A stretch of 64,000 bases of DNA, from positions 1 through 64,000 of the forward strand of contig JAJRQF010000132.1 in NCBI GenBank assembly GCA_024280375.1. The letters run 5' to 3'. Below, piece by piece: positions 54,509-63,302 of this stretch. The translations under genes and the position numbers were made by a program. Source of the DNA: Alphaproteobacteria bacterium (GTDB taxonomy: Bacteria > Pseudomonadota > Alphaproteobacteria > Rhizobiales > Rhizobiaceae). The notes beneath the pieces were generated by a model. The model saw only the letters and a list, made by a program, of their open reading frames with translations. It was not told where the DNA came from and did no database searches. How positions within the stretch are numbered: position 1 is the first letter of the stretch; every line of letters starts with the position of its first letter.

Positions 54509-56407
54509 TTATGCACTCATTTTTTTCAGGTGGTCTTTTTCATCTCTGGATTTGTTTAACTGCTCAATCAAACGATCAAGTTTGTCTACGTTAAACGGTT
54601 TACTGATCAATTCGACAGCACCCATCTCTAAAGCTTTGCGCCGCTCGTCAACCACACTCAATATTGCGACGGGACATTCACGGGTTGCTTTGTCGGCCTT
54701 TAGGACCCGCAACACTTCCCAGCCGCCGGTTTCTGGCATTTGAATATCCAACAACACCAAGTCCGGTTGAACTGATCTGGTCAATTGAATACCGGTTTGG
54801 GCAGAATCGGTGGTGATAATCTTGTAGCCCTGCTTAGATAGCTGGCGGTCAATCAATTCCAGAACGGCCTTGTCATCATCAATAACAATGATTGTAGTAA
54901 TGTCCTGGTTCGCTTCTTTTTCAATGTCTGCAATGATTGCTTCAACTTCAGGTGCGTCATGGCTTTCAATTTCGGCCACGGGCACTTCATCCTGAATTAC
55001 CAAACTACCAATTCCGGACGCGGCATATGCTGGCAACCGAATTGTAAAGCACGAGCCAACATCTACCTGACTTTCAATGGTTATTTCACCACCCATCAAT
55101 TGACACAGTTTTTGGCTGACAGACAATCCAAGGCCAGTACCGCCAAATTTGGCAGATATTGAAGGGTGCGCCTGCGAAAAATTACTAAACAACAGCTTTG
55201 AGTGCTCGTCACTAATTCCGACGCCTGTATCAGTAACAGAAAAACTCACCCACTCTTTGCCGTCGGTAACTTCGCGCGATATTTTCAATTCGATGCGACC
55301 GTTTTGGGTGAATTTCGCAGCGTTACTCAATAGATTTAGAACAGCCTGACGAAGTTTGGTTGCATCCGATTCTATAACACCAACATTATCATCTTTTTCA
55401 ACATACAGTTTGTTCGAGTTTTGAATGATCATGGGTCGTGCGGTGAATTCGACATCGTTCAAGAAACCGGCCAAATCAACCTCCTCGATGTAAAGCTCCA
55501 TTTTACCAGCTTCAATTTTCGAGATATCCAAAACATCATTGACCATTGCCAAAAGATGTTTGCCTGCAGCACTAATCTTTTGAAGGTCAGCAATGTCTTC
55601 ACCACGACTTTCAAGCTCTGCATCTTCCAACAATATTTCGCTATACCCGATCACGGCATTAAGTGGTGTTCTCAGCTCATGGCTCATTTTTGCCAGAAAA
55701 TCAGACTTCGCACCATTTGCAGCAACAGCATCATCTTTTGCTGCGATCAATTCCTGCAGCGTTAAATCATGCCTGTCCTGTTCTTTAAGCAATTCAGATT
55801 GTGAATCCACAATATTTGTATAGTAGATTGCCATCATAAACACATAGCCACAGGCACACAGCGCTGAGATCAGCCCTGCTTCCACCATAGAGGTTAAAGG
55901 AATATTGACTGGAAATGAGCTGTCATTCAGATAGGTAAAATAGAACAACGCCATACTGAGGATCAAGCTGGCGGGAACTGCAAACCTGGCGATCCAGGAT
56001 GAACCCACATAGAAAAAAGCCAGCAGAGGTACGGTAATTACCCAAATCAGGAACGGTGAACTAACTCCACCATAGTTGTAAGCGCCCCACAGGATTGCAA
56101 ATGTGAGGTTCTGAATTGATATGAAGGCAAGTAATTCATAGTAGCGGCCGAGATATTTTACCGCGAATGGGAACACCCAAAACAACGTGAGTGAAGCCCC
56201 CAGTATATAAACATGCGGCCATGGATTGGGATCTTGAAGCAGTAAGAATATCGTAATCGGGTGCCCCAATAACGGGCCCATTAAATGCGAAATCAAGAAC
56301 ATTCGTACATTTTTGGTCTTGTCAGCATCCTTTAGAATGGAATCTGGTACAAACCAATTTACGATTGAATCCAGATACATCTGGAGTGAGACAAACTTAA
56401 TACCCAT
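54509..56407 (-). CDS. Six-TM hybrid sensor histidine kinase (HisKA-HATPase-REC)
   Basis: A 632-residue membrane kinase. About six hydrophobic segments fill residues 40-215 (for example GPLLGHPITIFLLLQ, PFLIWVITVPLLAFFYVG, MVEAGLISALCACGYVFMMA) with little periplasmic domain, a layout shared with CqsS/LqsS-type autoinducer kinases. Then HisKA with His243 (AKMSHELRTPLNAVIGYSE), HATPase_c (about 340-460) and a receiver with Asp554 (VLLDIQMPETGGWEV). It neighbours two stand-alone receivers and an alpha-oxoamine synthase. Ligand unknown; the six-TM layout also occurs in other sensor families. Confidence 0.9.
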   Translation of the reverse strand: MGIKFVSLQMYLDSIVNWFVPDSILKDADKTKNVRMFLISHLMGPLLGHPITIFLLLQDPNPWPHVYILGASLTLFWVFPFAVKYLGRYYELLAFISIQNLTFAILWGAYNYGGVSSPFLIWVITVPLLAFFYVGSSWIARFAVPASLILSMALFYFTYLNDSSFPVNIPLTSMVEAGLISALCACGYVFMMAIYYTNIVDSQSELLKEQDRHDLTLQELIAAKDDAVAANGAKSDFLAKMSHELRTPLNAVIGYSEILLEDAELESRGEDIADLQKISAAGKHLLAMVNDVLDISKIEAGKMELYIEEVDLAGFLNDVEFTARPMIIQNSNKLYVEKDDNVGVIESDATKLRQAVLNLLSNAAKFTQNGRIELKISREVTDGKEWVSFSVTDTGVGISDEHSKLLFSNFSQAHPSISAKFGGTGLGLSVSQKLCQLMGGEITIESQVDVGSCFTIRLPAYAASGIGSLVIQDEVPVAEIESHDAPEVEAIIADIEKEANQDITTIIVIDDDKAVLELIDRQLSKQGYKIITTDSAQTGIQLTRSVQPDLVLLDIQMPETGGWEVLRVLKADKATRECPVAILSVVDERRKALEMGAVELISKPFNVDKLDRLIEQLNKSRDEKDHLKKMSA

Positions 56408-56521
56408 AACACCGCCCGATTCATTAATTTCAAGGCAAAGTTACATGAATTGTATTAACCGCTGGTTATTACAGGGCAATTTTATGGAGTTTTGGTGGTG
56501 CGAATAAAAATCAGCAGCGGT

Positions 56522-57091
56522 TTAGAATTGAACGCCTACCCTCAAGCGAACGGATTCAAGATCTGCTCGAATACCAGAATTGTCGAAATTTCGAAAATTG
56601 TAATGCTGGTAATTTACGCCTGCAAAAATGTAATCGGTTATCTTGTAGTCGACACCGACGCCAATTACCCGGCCAAAATCTTCAAGATTAATATTAGTCG
56701 TACCGTAAGCAATGCCGCCGGTCGCATAAATCATCGCATTGCCCATGACAAACCCTATTCGACCTCGAAGCGATCCCACATCTAAGACAGAAATAGTTGG
56801 TAGCTTGGTAAAAGCAATATTATATTTATTATAATCGCCTTCGATACCGACAACAAAATTCTCATCTACCTGATGATTGTAACCAATAACGCCACCGTAT
56901 ATTGATCCATCGCCGTAGTCGCTGACAAGTCCATTATTGTCAGATATATTATCATAGCCAACATTTGCAGCGGCATAGAAACCGGACCAGGCATCGATTG
57001 ATCCTCTTAACGCCGGAGCATTATTTCGATCCGCGGCCATCAGCACTGTTGAAGAACAGCAAAGCAATAAACCTGCAAAAATTTTAATCAT
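56522..57091 (-). CDS. Outer-membrane beta-barrel protein (porin/Opa-like family)
   Basis: A 189-residue small barrel of the rhizobial/Bartonella outer-membrane protein type. Signal peptide MIKIFAGLLLCCSSTVLMA, then WSGFYAAANVGYDN, GGVIGYNHQVDENFVVGIEG, GSLRGRIGFVMGNAMIYATG and a final strand RLRVGVQF ending in Phe as needed for BAM-dependent assembly. ATG 57091 with GGATGAG upstream is preferred to 57106. Confidence 0.88.
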   Translation of the reverse strand: MIKIFAGLLLCCSSTVLMAADRNNAPALRGSIDAWSGFYAAANVGYDNISDNNGLVSDYGDGSIYGGVIGYNHQVDENFVVGIEGDYNKYNIAFTKLPTISVLDVGSLRGRIGFVMGNAMIYATGGIAYGTTNINLEDFGRVIGVGVDYKITDYIFAGVNYQHYNFRNFDNSGIRADLESVRLRVGVQF

Positions 57092-57399
57092 AAACTCATC
57101 CAACATACTAAATTCAACCGCAGGGCATTGCGATCATGGCGAGAGATTAAGACAATTACAGTTTATGAACCCTTAACAACGAATAATCGAGCTACCCAAG
57201 TGGGCACTTCGTGAATTTTAAACAACAATATCAATGCTTTAATCAATTTATTCTTTTGCAACCCCAGCTACGGAACCATAATCAAGCAACTATTTTTAAG
57301 TGTATTTACTAATTATTACAACTTTAAGTTCATCATTCAGTTCCTGATCAGGCACTTTAGCCAGGGAAATCGATTCCAATTTTTGCCAAGGGTACTTTA
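57092..57399. other. AT-rich intergenic region, no gene seen
   Basis: 308 bp between the divergent barrel protein and pyrophosphatase genes. AT-rich, with no coding frame or stable hairpin that I can support. It must hold both promoters; the pyrophosphatase ribosome-binding site is AAGGG, eight bases before ATG 57400. Confidence 0.6.
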
Positions 57400-57924
57400 A
57401 TGCATATCAATTCAATTCCTATCGGAAAAAATCCTCCCGACGATATCAATGTAATAGTTGAGGTGCCCATTGGCGGCGAACCAATCAAATATGAAATGGA
57501 CAAAGCTTCCGGTGCGTTGTTTGTTGACAGATTTTTGTACACCCCGATGGTCTATCCGGGCAATTATGGGTTTGTACCTCACACATTATCTGATGATGGC
57601 GACCCGATTGATGTGCTGGTTTGTAATGTTCGGGCGATCGTACCCGGTGCCGTTATGAATTGTAGGCCTGTTGGTGTTTTGATCATGGAAGATGATGGCG
57701 GACAGGATGAAAAAATTATTGCTGTACCATCCAATGAACTGACCCTTAGATATGAGCAAGTCTCAGACTACACCTATTTACCGGGTATATTGCTTGAGCA
57801 AGTTGAACATTTTTTCCAGCATTACAAGGATCTCGAGCCTGGTAAGTGGGTCAAAATCATCAAATGGGATGGTGTTGATTGTGCAAAACGGTTGATTGAT
57901 GAGGCTATTCAACGGGCTAAATAA
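57400..57924 (+). CDS. ppa: Inorganic pyrophosphatase
   Basis: Soluble family I pyrophosphatase, 174 residues, hydrolysing PPi from biosynthetic reactions in the cytosol. Seen: [40 protein letters not shown] and the metal-binding signature [10 protein letters not shown], then [14 protein letters not shown] and [13 protein letters not shown]. Single gene, converging on a small membrane protein gene 18 bp downstream. Confidence 0.98.
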   Translation: MHINSIPIGKNPPDDINVIVEVPIGGEPIKYEMDKASGALFVDRFLYTPMVYPGNYGFVPHTLSDDGDPIDVLVCNVRAIVPGAVMNCRPVGVLIMEDDGGQDEKIIAVPSNELTLRYEQVSDYTYLPGILLEQVEHFFQHYKDLEPGKWVKIIKWDGVDCAKRLIDEAIQRAK

Positions 57925-57942
57925 ACGATCGATCCTTGTTCA

Positions 57943-58170
57943 TTAAAATATTGCTTTATAAAGCAACCATAATGAATTTGACCCTTTCATAGTCTCTTCC
58001 AGGCACTGATCTTTCAAAACCCGAGCCACCGGGTCTTTAATGTTATATTCGCTGCAATAGCCTTTGCTGTTTGCGTATCGGTAATTCTCAAGGCCGATCA
58101 GGGCCGCAACAATGCGCACGGTCAGCGCAATCGCCAAAACAAATATCACTATATTTTTCCAACTGCCCAT
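57943..58170 (-). CDS. Small membrane protein of unknown function
   Basis: A 75-residue protein with one TM helix near the N-terminus (IVIFVLAIALTVRIVAALIG) and a polar C-terminal part with two cysteines (KGYCSEYNI, KDQCLEE). I do not recognise a family. ATG 58170 has GGAG five bases upstream. Two upstream in-frame ATGs (58266 and 58344) would give 107 or 133 residues; 58266 has a weaker AAGG. The short start is preferred. Confidence 0.6.
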   Translation of the reverse strand: MGSWKNIVIFVLAIALTVRIVAALIGLENYRYANSKGYCSEYNIKDPVARVLKDQCLEETMKGSNSLWLLYKAIF

Positions 58171-58269
58171 AATGTCTCCAAGGCTTTCAATTAACGGAGA
58201 CGACCCCCGAAATTGGTTTGACTGCGTGTTTTTTGTACGATTGTTTTTCGGTGAAGTGTTGATCATCTT

Positions 58270-58351
58270 GCAACCTTTTGGCCCCGCTGGTTGCAGAATA
58301 GGCTGATTCCCGAAGAGTGAACAGTGGGAGGAGATACAATTCACTCTTCGG
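58270..58351. other. Two adjacent stem-loops in the gap 58171-58671
   Basis: Hairpin 1: GCAACC/GGTTGC (58270-58275 and 58289-58294). Hairpin 2: a perfect 12-bp stem (58310-58321 with 58340-58351) and 18-nt loop. They lie 100-180 bp upstream of the small membrane protein gene on its strand and could be a structured 5' leader or a small RNA. The rest of this 501-bp gap, up to the lysine-rich protein gene at 58672, is AT-rich with nothing else recognised. Confidence 0.5.
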
Positions 58352-58671
58352 TACTACAACTTGGTAGGCCATAACCCGGTTGCGCATTAGTTTTTGTGCA
58401 GGATAAAACTAAATTATGCAGCGAACCGGGCCACAAGAACAAAATACGGCCCCAACCGTAAATAAACCTTTAATTGATACTAAATTTTATTCAACTTAAA
58501 ATTGTCATGGTTGCTGAATTATTCGCATATGTCTATAATATAGATAAGTATCTGGGATTTGTGCGAAATATTGCTTTACAGAATTCGCCAAAGACCTGCG
58601 AAGAAGGTTCAGTTCTGCAAAAATACAGATAGTGACTTGCCTACAATTTTGACGATGGAGAGAATACACCA

Positions 58672-59286
58672 ATGCCTAAAACTACATTCAAATTTATTCA
58701 AGCCGCATTTGCTGCCATTGCTTTTGTGCTGGTAATTTTTATAGCGCAAAACCCCGCCAGCGCCCAGACCAGCACAAGCGAATGCAAAGGCCTCTCCAAG
58801 ACAGCCTGCACAAGAAAAGACAGCTGTTCCTTTGTAAAGTCATTTACCCGCTCGGATGGGACAAAAGTGAATTCATTCTGCAGACGCAAATCCGGCGGCG
58901 CTTCTTCAAGCACCTCTAAGGCTAAGAAAAAGAAAACAACGGCTGCTAAAAAATCCAGCAACAAGAAAAAAACAACCAAAGCCAAAACAAGTTCAAAGAA
59001 AAAGCAGAGCAAAGACGCCAAAAAGAAAGCTGAAGATACGAAAAAAGATCCGAAGGAAAAGACTTCAAAAAAGGCGAAAGCTAAAAAAGACACTGATTCC
59101 AAGGCTAAAAAAGCCAAAAAGGATAAGGATTCCAAGGCAGACAAGCCAAAGAAGAAGACTGATAAGAAAGCTAAAAAATCAGAACCAAAGAAGAAGTCTT
59201 CCAAGAAAAAATCTGAGCCAAAGAAGTCCAAATCCAAAAAGAAACCAGCTAAGAAAAAAACCAAGAAGAAGAAAAAATCAAGCTAA
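58672..59286 (+). CDS. Exported protein with four-Cys motif and lysine-rich repetitive tail
   Basis: A 204-residue protein of unknown function. Signal peptide (residues 1-31, cleavage after ASA), a short segment with four cysteines (SECKGLS, KTACTRK, DSCSF, SFCRRK) over about 35 residues that could form two disulfides, then about 130 residues in which roughly half are lysine, mixed with Ser, Thr, Ala and Asp. The tail resembles histone H1-like or nucleoid-protein tails, but the signal peptide predicts export, where it could bind polyanions such as LPS, DNA or polysaccharide. ATG 58672 has GGAGAG eight bases upstream. Gene size and tail are likely to vary between strains. Confidence 0.8.
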   Translation: MPKTTFKFIQAAFAAIAFVLVIFIAQNPASAQTSTSECKGLSKTACTRKDSCSFVKSFTRSDGTKVNSFCRRKSGGASSSTSKAKKKKTTAAKKSSNKKKTTKAKTSSKKKQSKDAKKKAEDTKKDPKEKTSKKAKAKKDTDSKAKKAKKDKDSKADKPKKKTDKKAKKSEPKKKSSKKKSEPKKSKSKKKPAKKKTKKKKKSS

Positions 59287-59372
59287 TTCAGATAGCCTTA
59301 TAAGTTGGTGGCCGGTTGCACATTCTGGCCATTAATGCTTGCAATAGATGACTTTTGGAAAATGGTGACATC

Positions 59373-60131
59373 TTGAAAATTGCCTTTATTGCAAGCCCGG
59401 CCAGTGAGGCCGTCGCAGCCTTGTCGGAGCTGACGGCCATCCACGGTAATTGCGACCCGATGGGTGCGGATATAATTGTCGCGCTTGGCGGCGATGGATT
59501 TATGCTGCAAAGCCAACATCAGTTCATGAATTCTGGCATCCCAATTTACGGAATGAACCAGGGAACCGTTGGGTTTCTTATGAATGTATTCATTGTGGAA
59601 AACCTGCCAGACAGGCTTGCGAGCGCGATTAAAAGCAGAATTCACCCGCTTAAAATGAGCGCCATTGATAGTGATGGAAAGACCCATCAAGCGCTGGCGA
59701 TCAATGAAGTATCGCTGTTTCGCCAGTCGCATCAGGCGGCCAAATTAAAGATCGTGATTGATGGCAAAACCCGACTTGAACAACTGGCCTGTGACGGGGT
59801 AATGGTTGCCACACCGCAAGGTTCGACCGCCTATAACCTTTCAGCCCACGGACCGATATTACCGCTTAACGCGCCTTTGCTGGCATTAACCCCGGTAAGC
59901 GCTTTCAGGCCTCGCAACTGGAAAGGCGCATTGCTGCCCAATACGGCAAATGTTCATATAGAAGTGATTGCGGCGCACAAACGCCCGGTCAATGCGGTTG
60001 CCGATAATATTGAGATCAAATCGGTTATCAGCGTCGACATTCAAGAGGACCGGCAGTCGCACGGCATTTTGATGTTTGACCCCGAGCACACCTGGGACGA
60101 GCGCATTTTGGCTGAACAATTCAGCTATTAG
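59373..60131 (+). CDS. nadK: NAD kinase
   Basis: ATP-dependent kinase that makes NADP from NAD. 252 residues with the catalytic GGDGFML (in IIVALGGDGFMLQSQ), GMNQGTVGFLMN, the NE-containing LAINEVSLFRQ and DGVMVATPQGSTAYNLSAHG that forms the nucleotide site. No suitable ATG exists: the start is TTG 59373 with GGTGA just upstream (reading MKIAFIASP), which is the usual beginning for alphaproteobacterial enzymes. A TTG six codons earlier is the alternative. Confidence 0.93.
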   Translation: MKIAFIASPASEAVAALSELTAIHGNCDPMGADIIVALGGDGFMLQSQHQFMNSGIPIYGMNQGTVGFLMNVFIVENLPDRLASAIKSRIHPLKMSAIDSDGKTHQALAINEVSLFRQSHQAAKLKIVIDGKTRLEQLACDGVMVATPQGSTAYNLSAHGPILPLNAPLLALTPVSAFRPRNWKGALLPNTANVHIEVIAAHKRPVNAVADNIEIKSVISVDIQEDRQSHGILMFDPEHTWDERILAEQFSY

Positions 60132-60138
60132 AGCGTGT

Positions 60139-60153
60139 CCGTCTTTGACGGAA
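60139..60153 (+). terminator. Terminator hairpin after nadK
   Basis: TCCGTC-TTT-GACGGA, a perfect 6-bp stem eight bases after the nadK stop, with weaker pairing outside it (GAGCG/CACTC) and TATTTTC downstream. Acts between the converging nadK and XRE-regulator genes. Confidence 0.6.
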
Positions 60154-60164
60154 TCACTCTATTT

Positions 60165-60968
60165 TCAGTTGGATTTGGTGATATTTGCCATTTCGCGAAA
60201 ATATGCCTCTGCGACTTCATCGGCCGGGAACATTAACTCGACCTTTAAATTATCAAGCACAACATCTTGTACAGAACCAAAGCTTGCGATGGTTGAGAAC
60301 ACGGAAATTATACGACCATCAATATTGAAGCTCGTTGAAATGACCGCCTTGGTGCGATCAATCCCTTTGCCTTTGGCGTGATTATTAAAGTGGCTGATTA
60401 GATTATCCACCAATGTTTGTAATTTTGGACCGGGGACTGAAATCAGTGTCTCTGCCCGCAACCGGGCGATTAAAAGCCCAATAGTTTCCTCCCAGTTTTC
60501 TATTTTTGACTGTTCTGGCGTTTGCGATGCCAGTGCCTCCAGCAAATTTTTGTGTCCGCCAAATCCACTACTCTCCAGCAACATCACTGCCATTTTATTA
60601 GCAGCCTTGATGTTCCACAAATCATCGAGAGCGATCGCCGGGTATGGCATGTGGCTGTTCAGTAAATGTGAAATGGCCTGATGGACCGGTGCAAGATCTG
60701 CATCATCAACCGGGCGCTGAAGGTATGCCGGCGTAAACCCTGCCAATTGCAGCGCATGGTTGGTTTCGGCCTTTGGCATGGCAAGACTGTCTGCCAATTG
60801 CAACACCATTTCCCTGCTTGGCTGTGCCCTTCCCGTTTCCAGAAAACACACATGGCGCGCCGATACATCGGCCACAAGTGCCAATGATAATTGCGAAAAC
60901 CGCCGCTTCTGCCGCCAGTCACGCAGCAGATTCCCAAAGGGTGAAAGTTGATGGGTTTGATGAGCCAT
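60165..60968 (-). CDS. XRE-family regulator with MmyB-like ligand-binding domain
   Basis: A 267-residue regulator. N-terminal helix-turn-helix (LLRDWRQKRRFSQLSLALVA, VSARHVCFLETGRAQPSREM) and a C-terminal MmyB-type domain with a PAS-like fold (PAIALDDLWNIKAANKMAV), known in this family to bind fatty-acid-like ligands. ATG 60968 preferred; a GTG five codons upstream is the alternative. Divergent from a small membrane protein gene across 108 bp that contain a palindrome, so it likely regulates that gene. Confidence 0.88.
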   Translation of the reverse strand: MAHQTHQLSPFGNLLRDWRQKRRFSQLSLALVADVSARHVCFLETGRAQPSREMVLQLADSLAMPKAETNHALQLAGFTPAYLQRPVDDADLAPVHQAISHLLNSHMPYPAIALDDLWNIKAANKMAVMLLESSGFGGHKNLLEALASQTPEQSKIENWEETIGLLIARLRAETLISVPGPKLQTLVDNLISHFNNHAKGKGIDRTKAVISTSFNIDGRIISVFSTIASFGSVQDVVLDNLKVELMFPADEVAEAYFREMANITKSN

Positions 60969-61002
60969 ATCGCCTGTATACACCTAAAACCGTTATTTTC
61001 AC

Positions 61003-61017
61003 TTACCTTCGAGGTAA
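61003..61017. promoter_or_regulatory. Palindrome between the XRE regulator and the membrane protein gene
   Basis: TTACCT-TCG-AGGTAA, a perfect 6+6 bp dyad with a 3-bp centre, 35 bp from the regulator start and 60 bp from the membrane protein start. Good candidate operator for the divergently encoded XRE protein. Confidence 0.5.
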
Positions 61018-61076
61018 TTGTTTTACCGATATTTGCGATCTATCAATTGGTCAATATCAGCAAACGGAGAACTTTC

Positions 61077-61511
61077 ATGACACCCGAAACCAGCGCAAAA
61101 TTCATTCAGATTACGGCCATAGGATTTATCGGATTTGCTATCCTCTGGGCTACTGCACCCTATGCCGGAATAGATGTATTTGCTCAAACCATGCTGGATA
61201 TTCTGGATTGGCCCTATGGCGATAAGGGTCCGCTAACCCGCTCCGAGATGTGGCTATCATCTATCGGGGCCGGGCTGACCATGGCAATTAGCGTAATGTT
61301 GCTTGGCATCGTGGTGCCCGCGATCAATTCTGGTGACCAACGCATTGTCCGGGTTACAATATGGGCCTTTGTTGCCTGGTATATCGTTGATGGGGTGGGT
61401 TCTTATGCATCAGGTGTTGGATCAAATGTATTCTTCAACACTATATTTTTACTGATGATTTTGCTGCCATTAATGCTGGTTCGGTTCGATAATAAACCCG
61501 CGCGCAAATAG
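61077..61511 (+). CDS. Four-TM integral membrane protein of unknown function
   Basis: A 144-residue protein with four predicted TM helices (about 10-30, 60-82, 92-112, 118-138) and short loops. Not recognised as a named family. ATG 61077 has GGAG eight bases upstream; the longer frame from 60948 would overlap the divergent regulator and is rejected. Divergent from the XRE/MmyB regulator, which probably controls it. Confidence 0.8.
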   Translation: MTPETSAKFIQITAIGFIGFAILWATAPYAGIDVFAQTMLDILDWPYGDKGPLTRSEMWLSSIGAGLTMAISVMLLGIVVPAINSGDQRIVRVTIWAFVAWYIVDGVGSYASGVGSNVFFNTIFLLMILLPLMLVRFDNKPARK

Positions 61512-61520
61512 AAAGAACGC

Positions 61521-62663
61521 CTACGCGGCGCTGCTGATTTCTCGCACCCGCATCAAAGCGGCCTCGCGGGTAACCTCCGATGAGATGCGGCGCAGCAGTG
61601 CCAAAAGGCTTTGATTGGGATCGGGTGTTGCCGAAATATACTGATCAATTATCCGGTCCATAACGTGCTTTTGCACTTGAATATCTTCATCCGTGTCATT
61701 CAACTCGGCCTCATCGCGCCAGATATCTACGGCGGCGGTAATGGCTGGAATGGCCGCTTTCGGCAGGCCGGAACGATCATAGATCGCCCTGAATGCGGCG
61801 GTACGCCCCTGCTGCAACACGGCCAGAATCCGATTTTCCGGAATAGAACTTAAATTGGCGATTGCTGCGGTAAACAGCGAAATATTACCGATGCAAACAG
61901 AACGCACCAGAAATGCTGCCGTCAACTGCTCGGATTTTCGCAATTGCTCAACCAGCGGCGCTATCTCATTTGGTGGCACATGAAAGGCCAATTGCAGGCT
62001 GGAGCGATCTCTTGCCTCGCAAACCACCCGATTGGCACGCTTTTCACTCAGCCAGGTTTTACCCACCACCAGTTTTTCCAGTGCTGTTGCCATTTGTGAA
62101 ATCAGAGCCTGACGAATATCCGCCGGCAGGTTGTTACCAGACAACAAAGCCTCACGAATTTCTGCGTGCTTACCAAAGTTTTCGGCAATGGCACGAAGGT
62201 TTTCCGTCGACAAATTGATTTGGCTGTTCTGCAATAATGCCAGACAGGTATCATAATTTTTGGCCGCGATTAATTCGCTTGCGACCCGGTTTGACAAAGG
62301 CTGTCTGCAGGCGATTGCCAAAAGAGAAACCGCATCATTGGCGGCAATAATTTCAATAAGTTCCGAATCCAGAAACAATGGCGAGCGACAAAGCACCAGC
62401 ATGGCGATATCGGATTGATCCCTTGCCAGTGCCATAATCAAATGCCTAGGGGCGGCTGCGTTCGATGCCAAAACATCGGCCATCGCATAGCGCACCTTGG
62501 CGGATTGATCGTCCAGCAACAATGTCAGGGCTGCATCTGCCGCATCTGCTTCTTCCGCCGACATTTCAGAGCTCAACCGCGCGCGGGCAAGTGCTGCTGC
62601 TGCATCTGCCCGGCTGGATTTGGGTGCCGTATCCAACCAATGTAAGAAACGCTGAACAATCAT
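61521..62663 (-). CDS. DUF2336 domain-containing protein
   Basis: A 380-residue, all-helical, Ala/Leu-rich protein of the DUF2336 family, which is restricted largely to alphaproteobacteria; function unknown. HEAT-like repeats are suggested by the N-terminal LLLDDQSAKVRYAMADVLA and following helices, and the conserved stretches LVVGKTWLSEKRANRVVCEA and AFRAIYDRSGLPKAAIPA. No TM or signal peptide. ATG 62663 with GGAA upstream. Converges on the four-TM protein gene, 9 bp apart. Confidence 0.85.
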   Translation of the reverse strand: MIVQRFLHWLDTAPKSSRADAAAALARARLSSEMSAEEADAADAALTLLLDDQSAKVRYAMADVLASNAAAPRHLIMALARDQSDIAMLVLCRSPLFLDSELIEIIAANDAVSLLAIACRQPLSNRVASELIAAKNYDTCLALLQNSQINLSTENLRAIAENFGKHAEIREALLSGNNLPADIRQALISQMATALEKLVVGKTWLSEKRANRVVCEARDRSSLQLAFHVPPNEIAPLVEQLRKSEQLTAAFLVRSVCIGNISLFTAAIANLSSIPENRILAVLQQGRTAAFRAIYDRSGLPKAAIPAITAAVDIWRDEAELNDTDEDIQVQKHVMDRIIDQYISATPDPNQSLLALLRRISSEVTREAALMRVREISSAA

Positions 62664-62839
62664 TTATGAATTCCACATACAAACTTAGTGCAATGAAACA
62701 CTGCTAGCTTGTAAATAGCGGAAAAGGTTTAACGATTTGTTCACTACAGATGCTAATGTCTTGATAAGGAAATGAACGCGGCATAAGGTCAACTTCAGCA
62801 CGGCGTTTACGCGCACAAAGCAAGAAACAGGAATTACAA

Positions 62840-63298
62840 ATGGCGGGTCTGTATTTTGAAGAATTTCATGTTGGACAAATATTCAAACATGAATTGACCA
62901 AAACGGTTACAGAATCTGACAATATGTTGTTCTCCACCATGACGCTGAACCCTCAGCCCTTGCATATCGACCGGCATTTTGCCGCCCAAACCGAATGGGG
63001 CGAGCCCTTGGTCAATTCACTGTTCACGTTGGGGCTGATTATCGGAATTTCGGTGGGCGACACCACACTTGGCACCACGATTGGCAATCTTGGAATGACC
63101 GATGTCGGCTTCCCTGCCCCGGTTTTTCAGGGCGATTCGATCCATGTGACCACCGAAGTAATGGCGGTTCGCGCCTCTAAATCCAAACCGGACCGGGGCA
63201 TTGTGACCTTTGAACATCGCGGCTTTAACCAGAATGACGAACTTGTGGCCATTTGCACCCGTCAGGCGATGATGCGCTGCAAGACAATCGGAGTATAG
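62840..63298 (+). CDS. MaoC-like (R)-specific enoyl-CoA hydratase family protein
   Basis: A 152-residue single hot-dog domain dehydratase/hydratase. Begins GLYFEEFHVGQIFKHELTKT with TESDNMLFSTMTLNPQPLHI, the MaoC signature containing the catalytic Asp-His region, then LVNSLFTLGLIIGISVGDT. ATG 62840 has AGGA seven bases upstream. It sits 4 bp before a CitE-like lyase gene, so the two likely act on the same CoA thioester, for example in mesaconyl/methylmalyl-CoA metabolism. Substrate is inference. Confidence 0.92.
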   Translation: MAGLYFEEFHVGQIFKHELTKTVTESDNMLFSTMTLNPQPLHIDRHFAAQTEWGEPLVNSLFTLGLIIGISVGDTTLGTTIGNLGMTDVGFPAPVFQGDSIHVTTEVMAVRASKSKPDRGIVTFEHRGFNQNDELVAICTRQAMMRCKTIGV

Positions 63299-63302
63299 AT
63301 AT

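Noticed and set aside
57951-57966. GCTTTATAAAGC palindrome as a ppa terminator
   Set aside because: It is inside the coding end of the small membrane protein gene and is AT-rich without a U-tract; I could not support it as a terminator.
58698-59264. 188-codon open frame on the minus strand, rich in Phe, Leu and Ser
   Set aside because: It is the mirror of the lysine-rich gene: AAG/AAA codons read as CTT/TTT on the other strand. No ribosome-binding site and no family resemblance.
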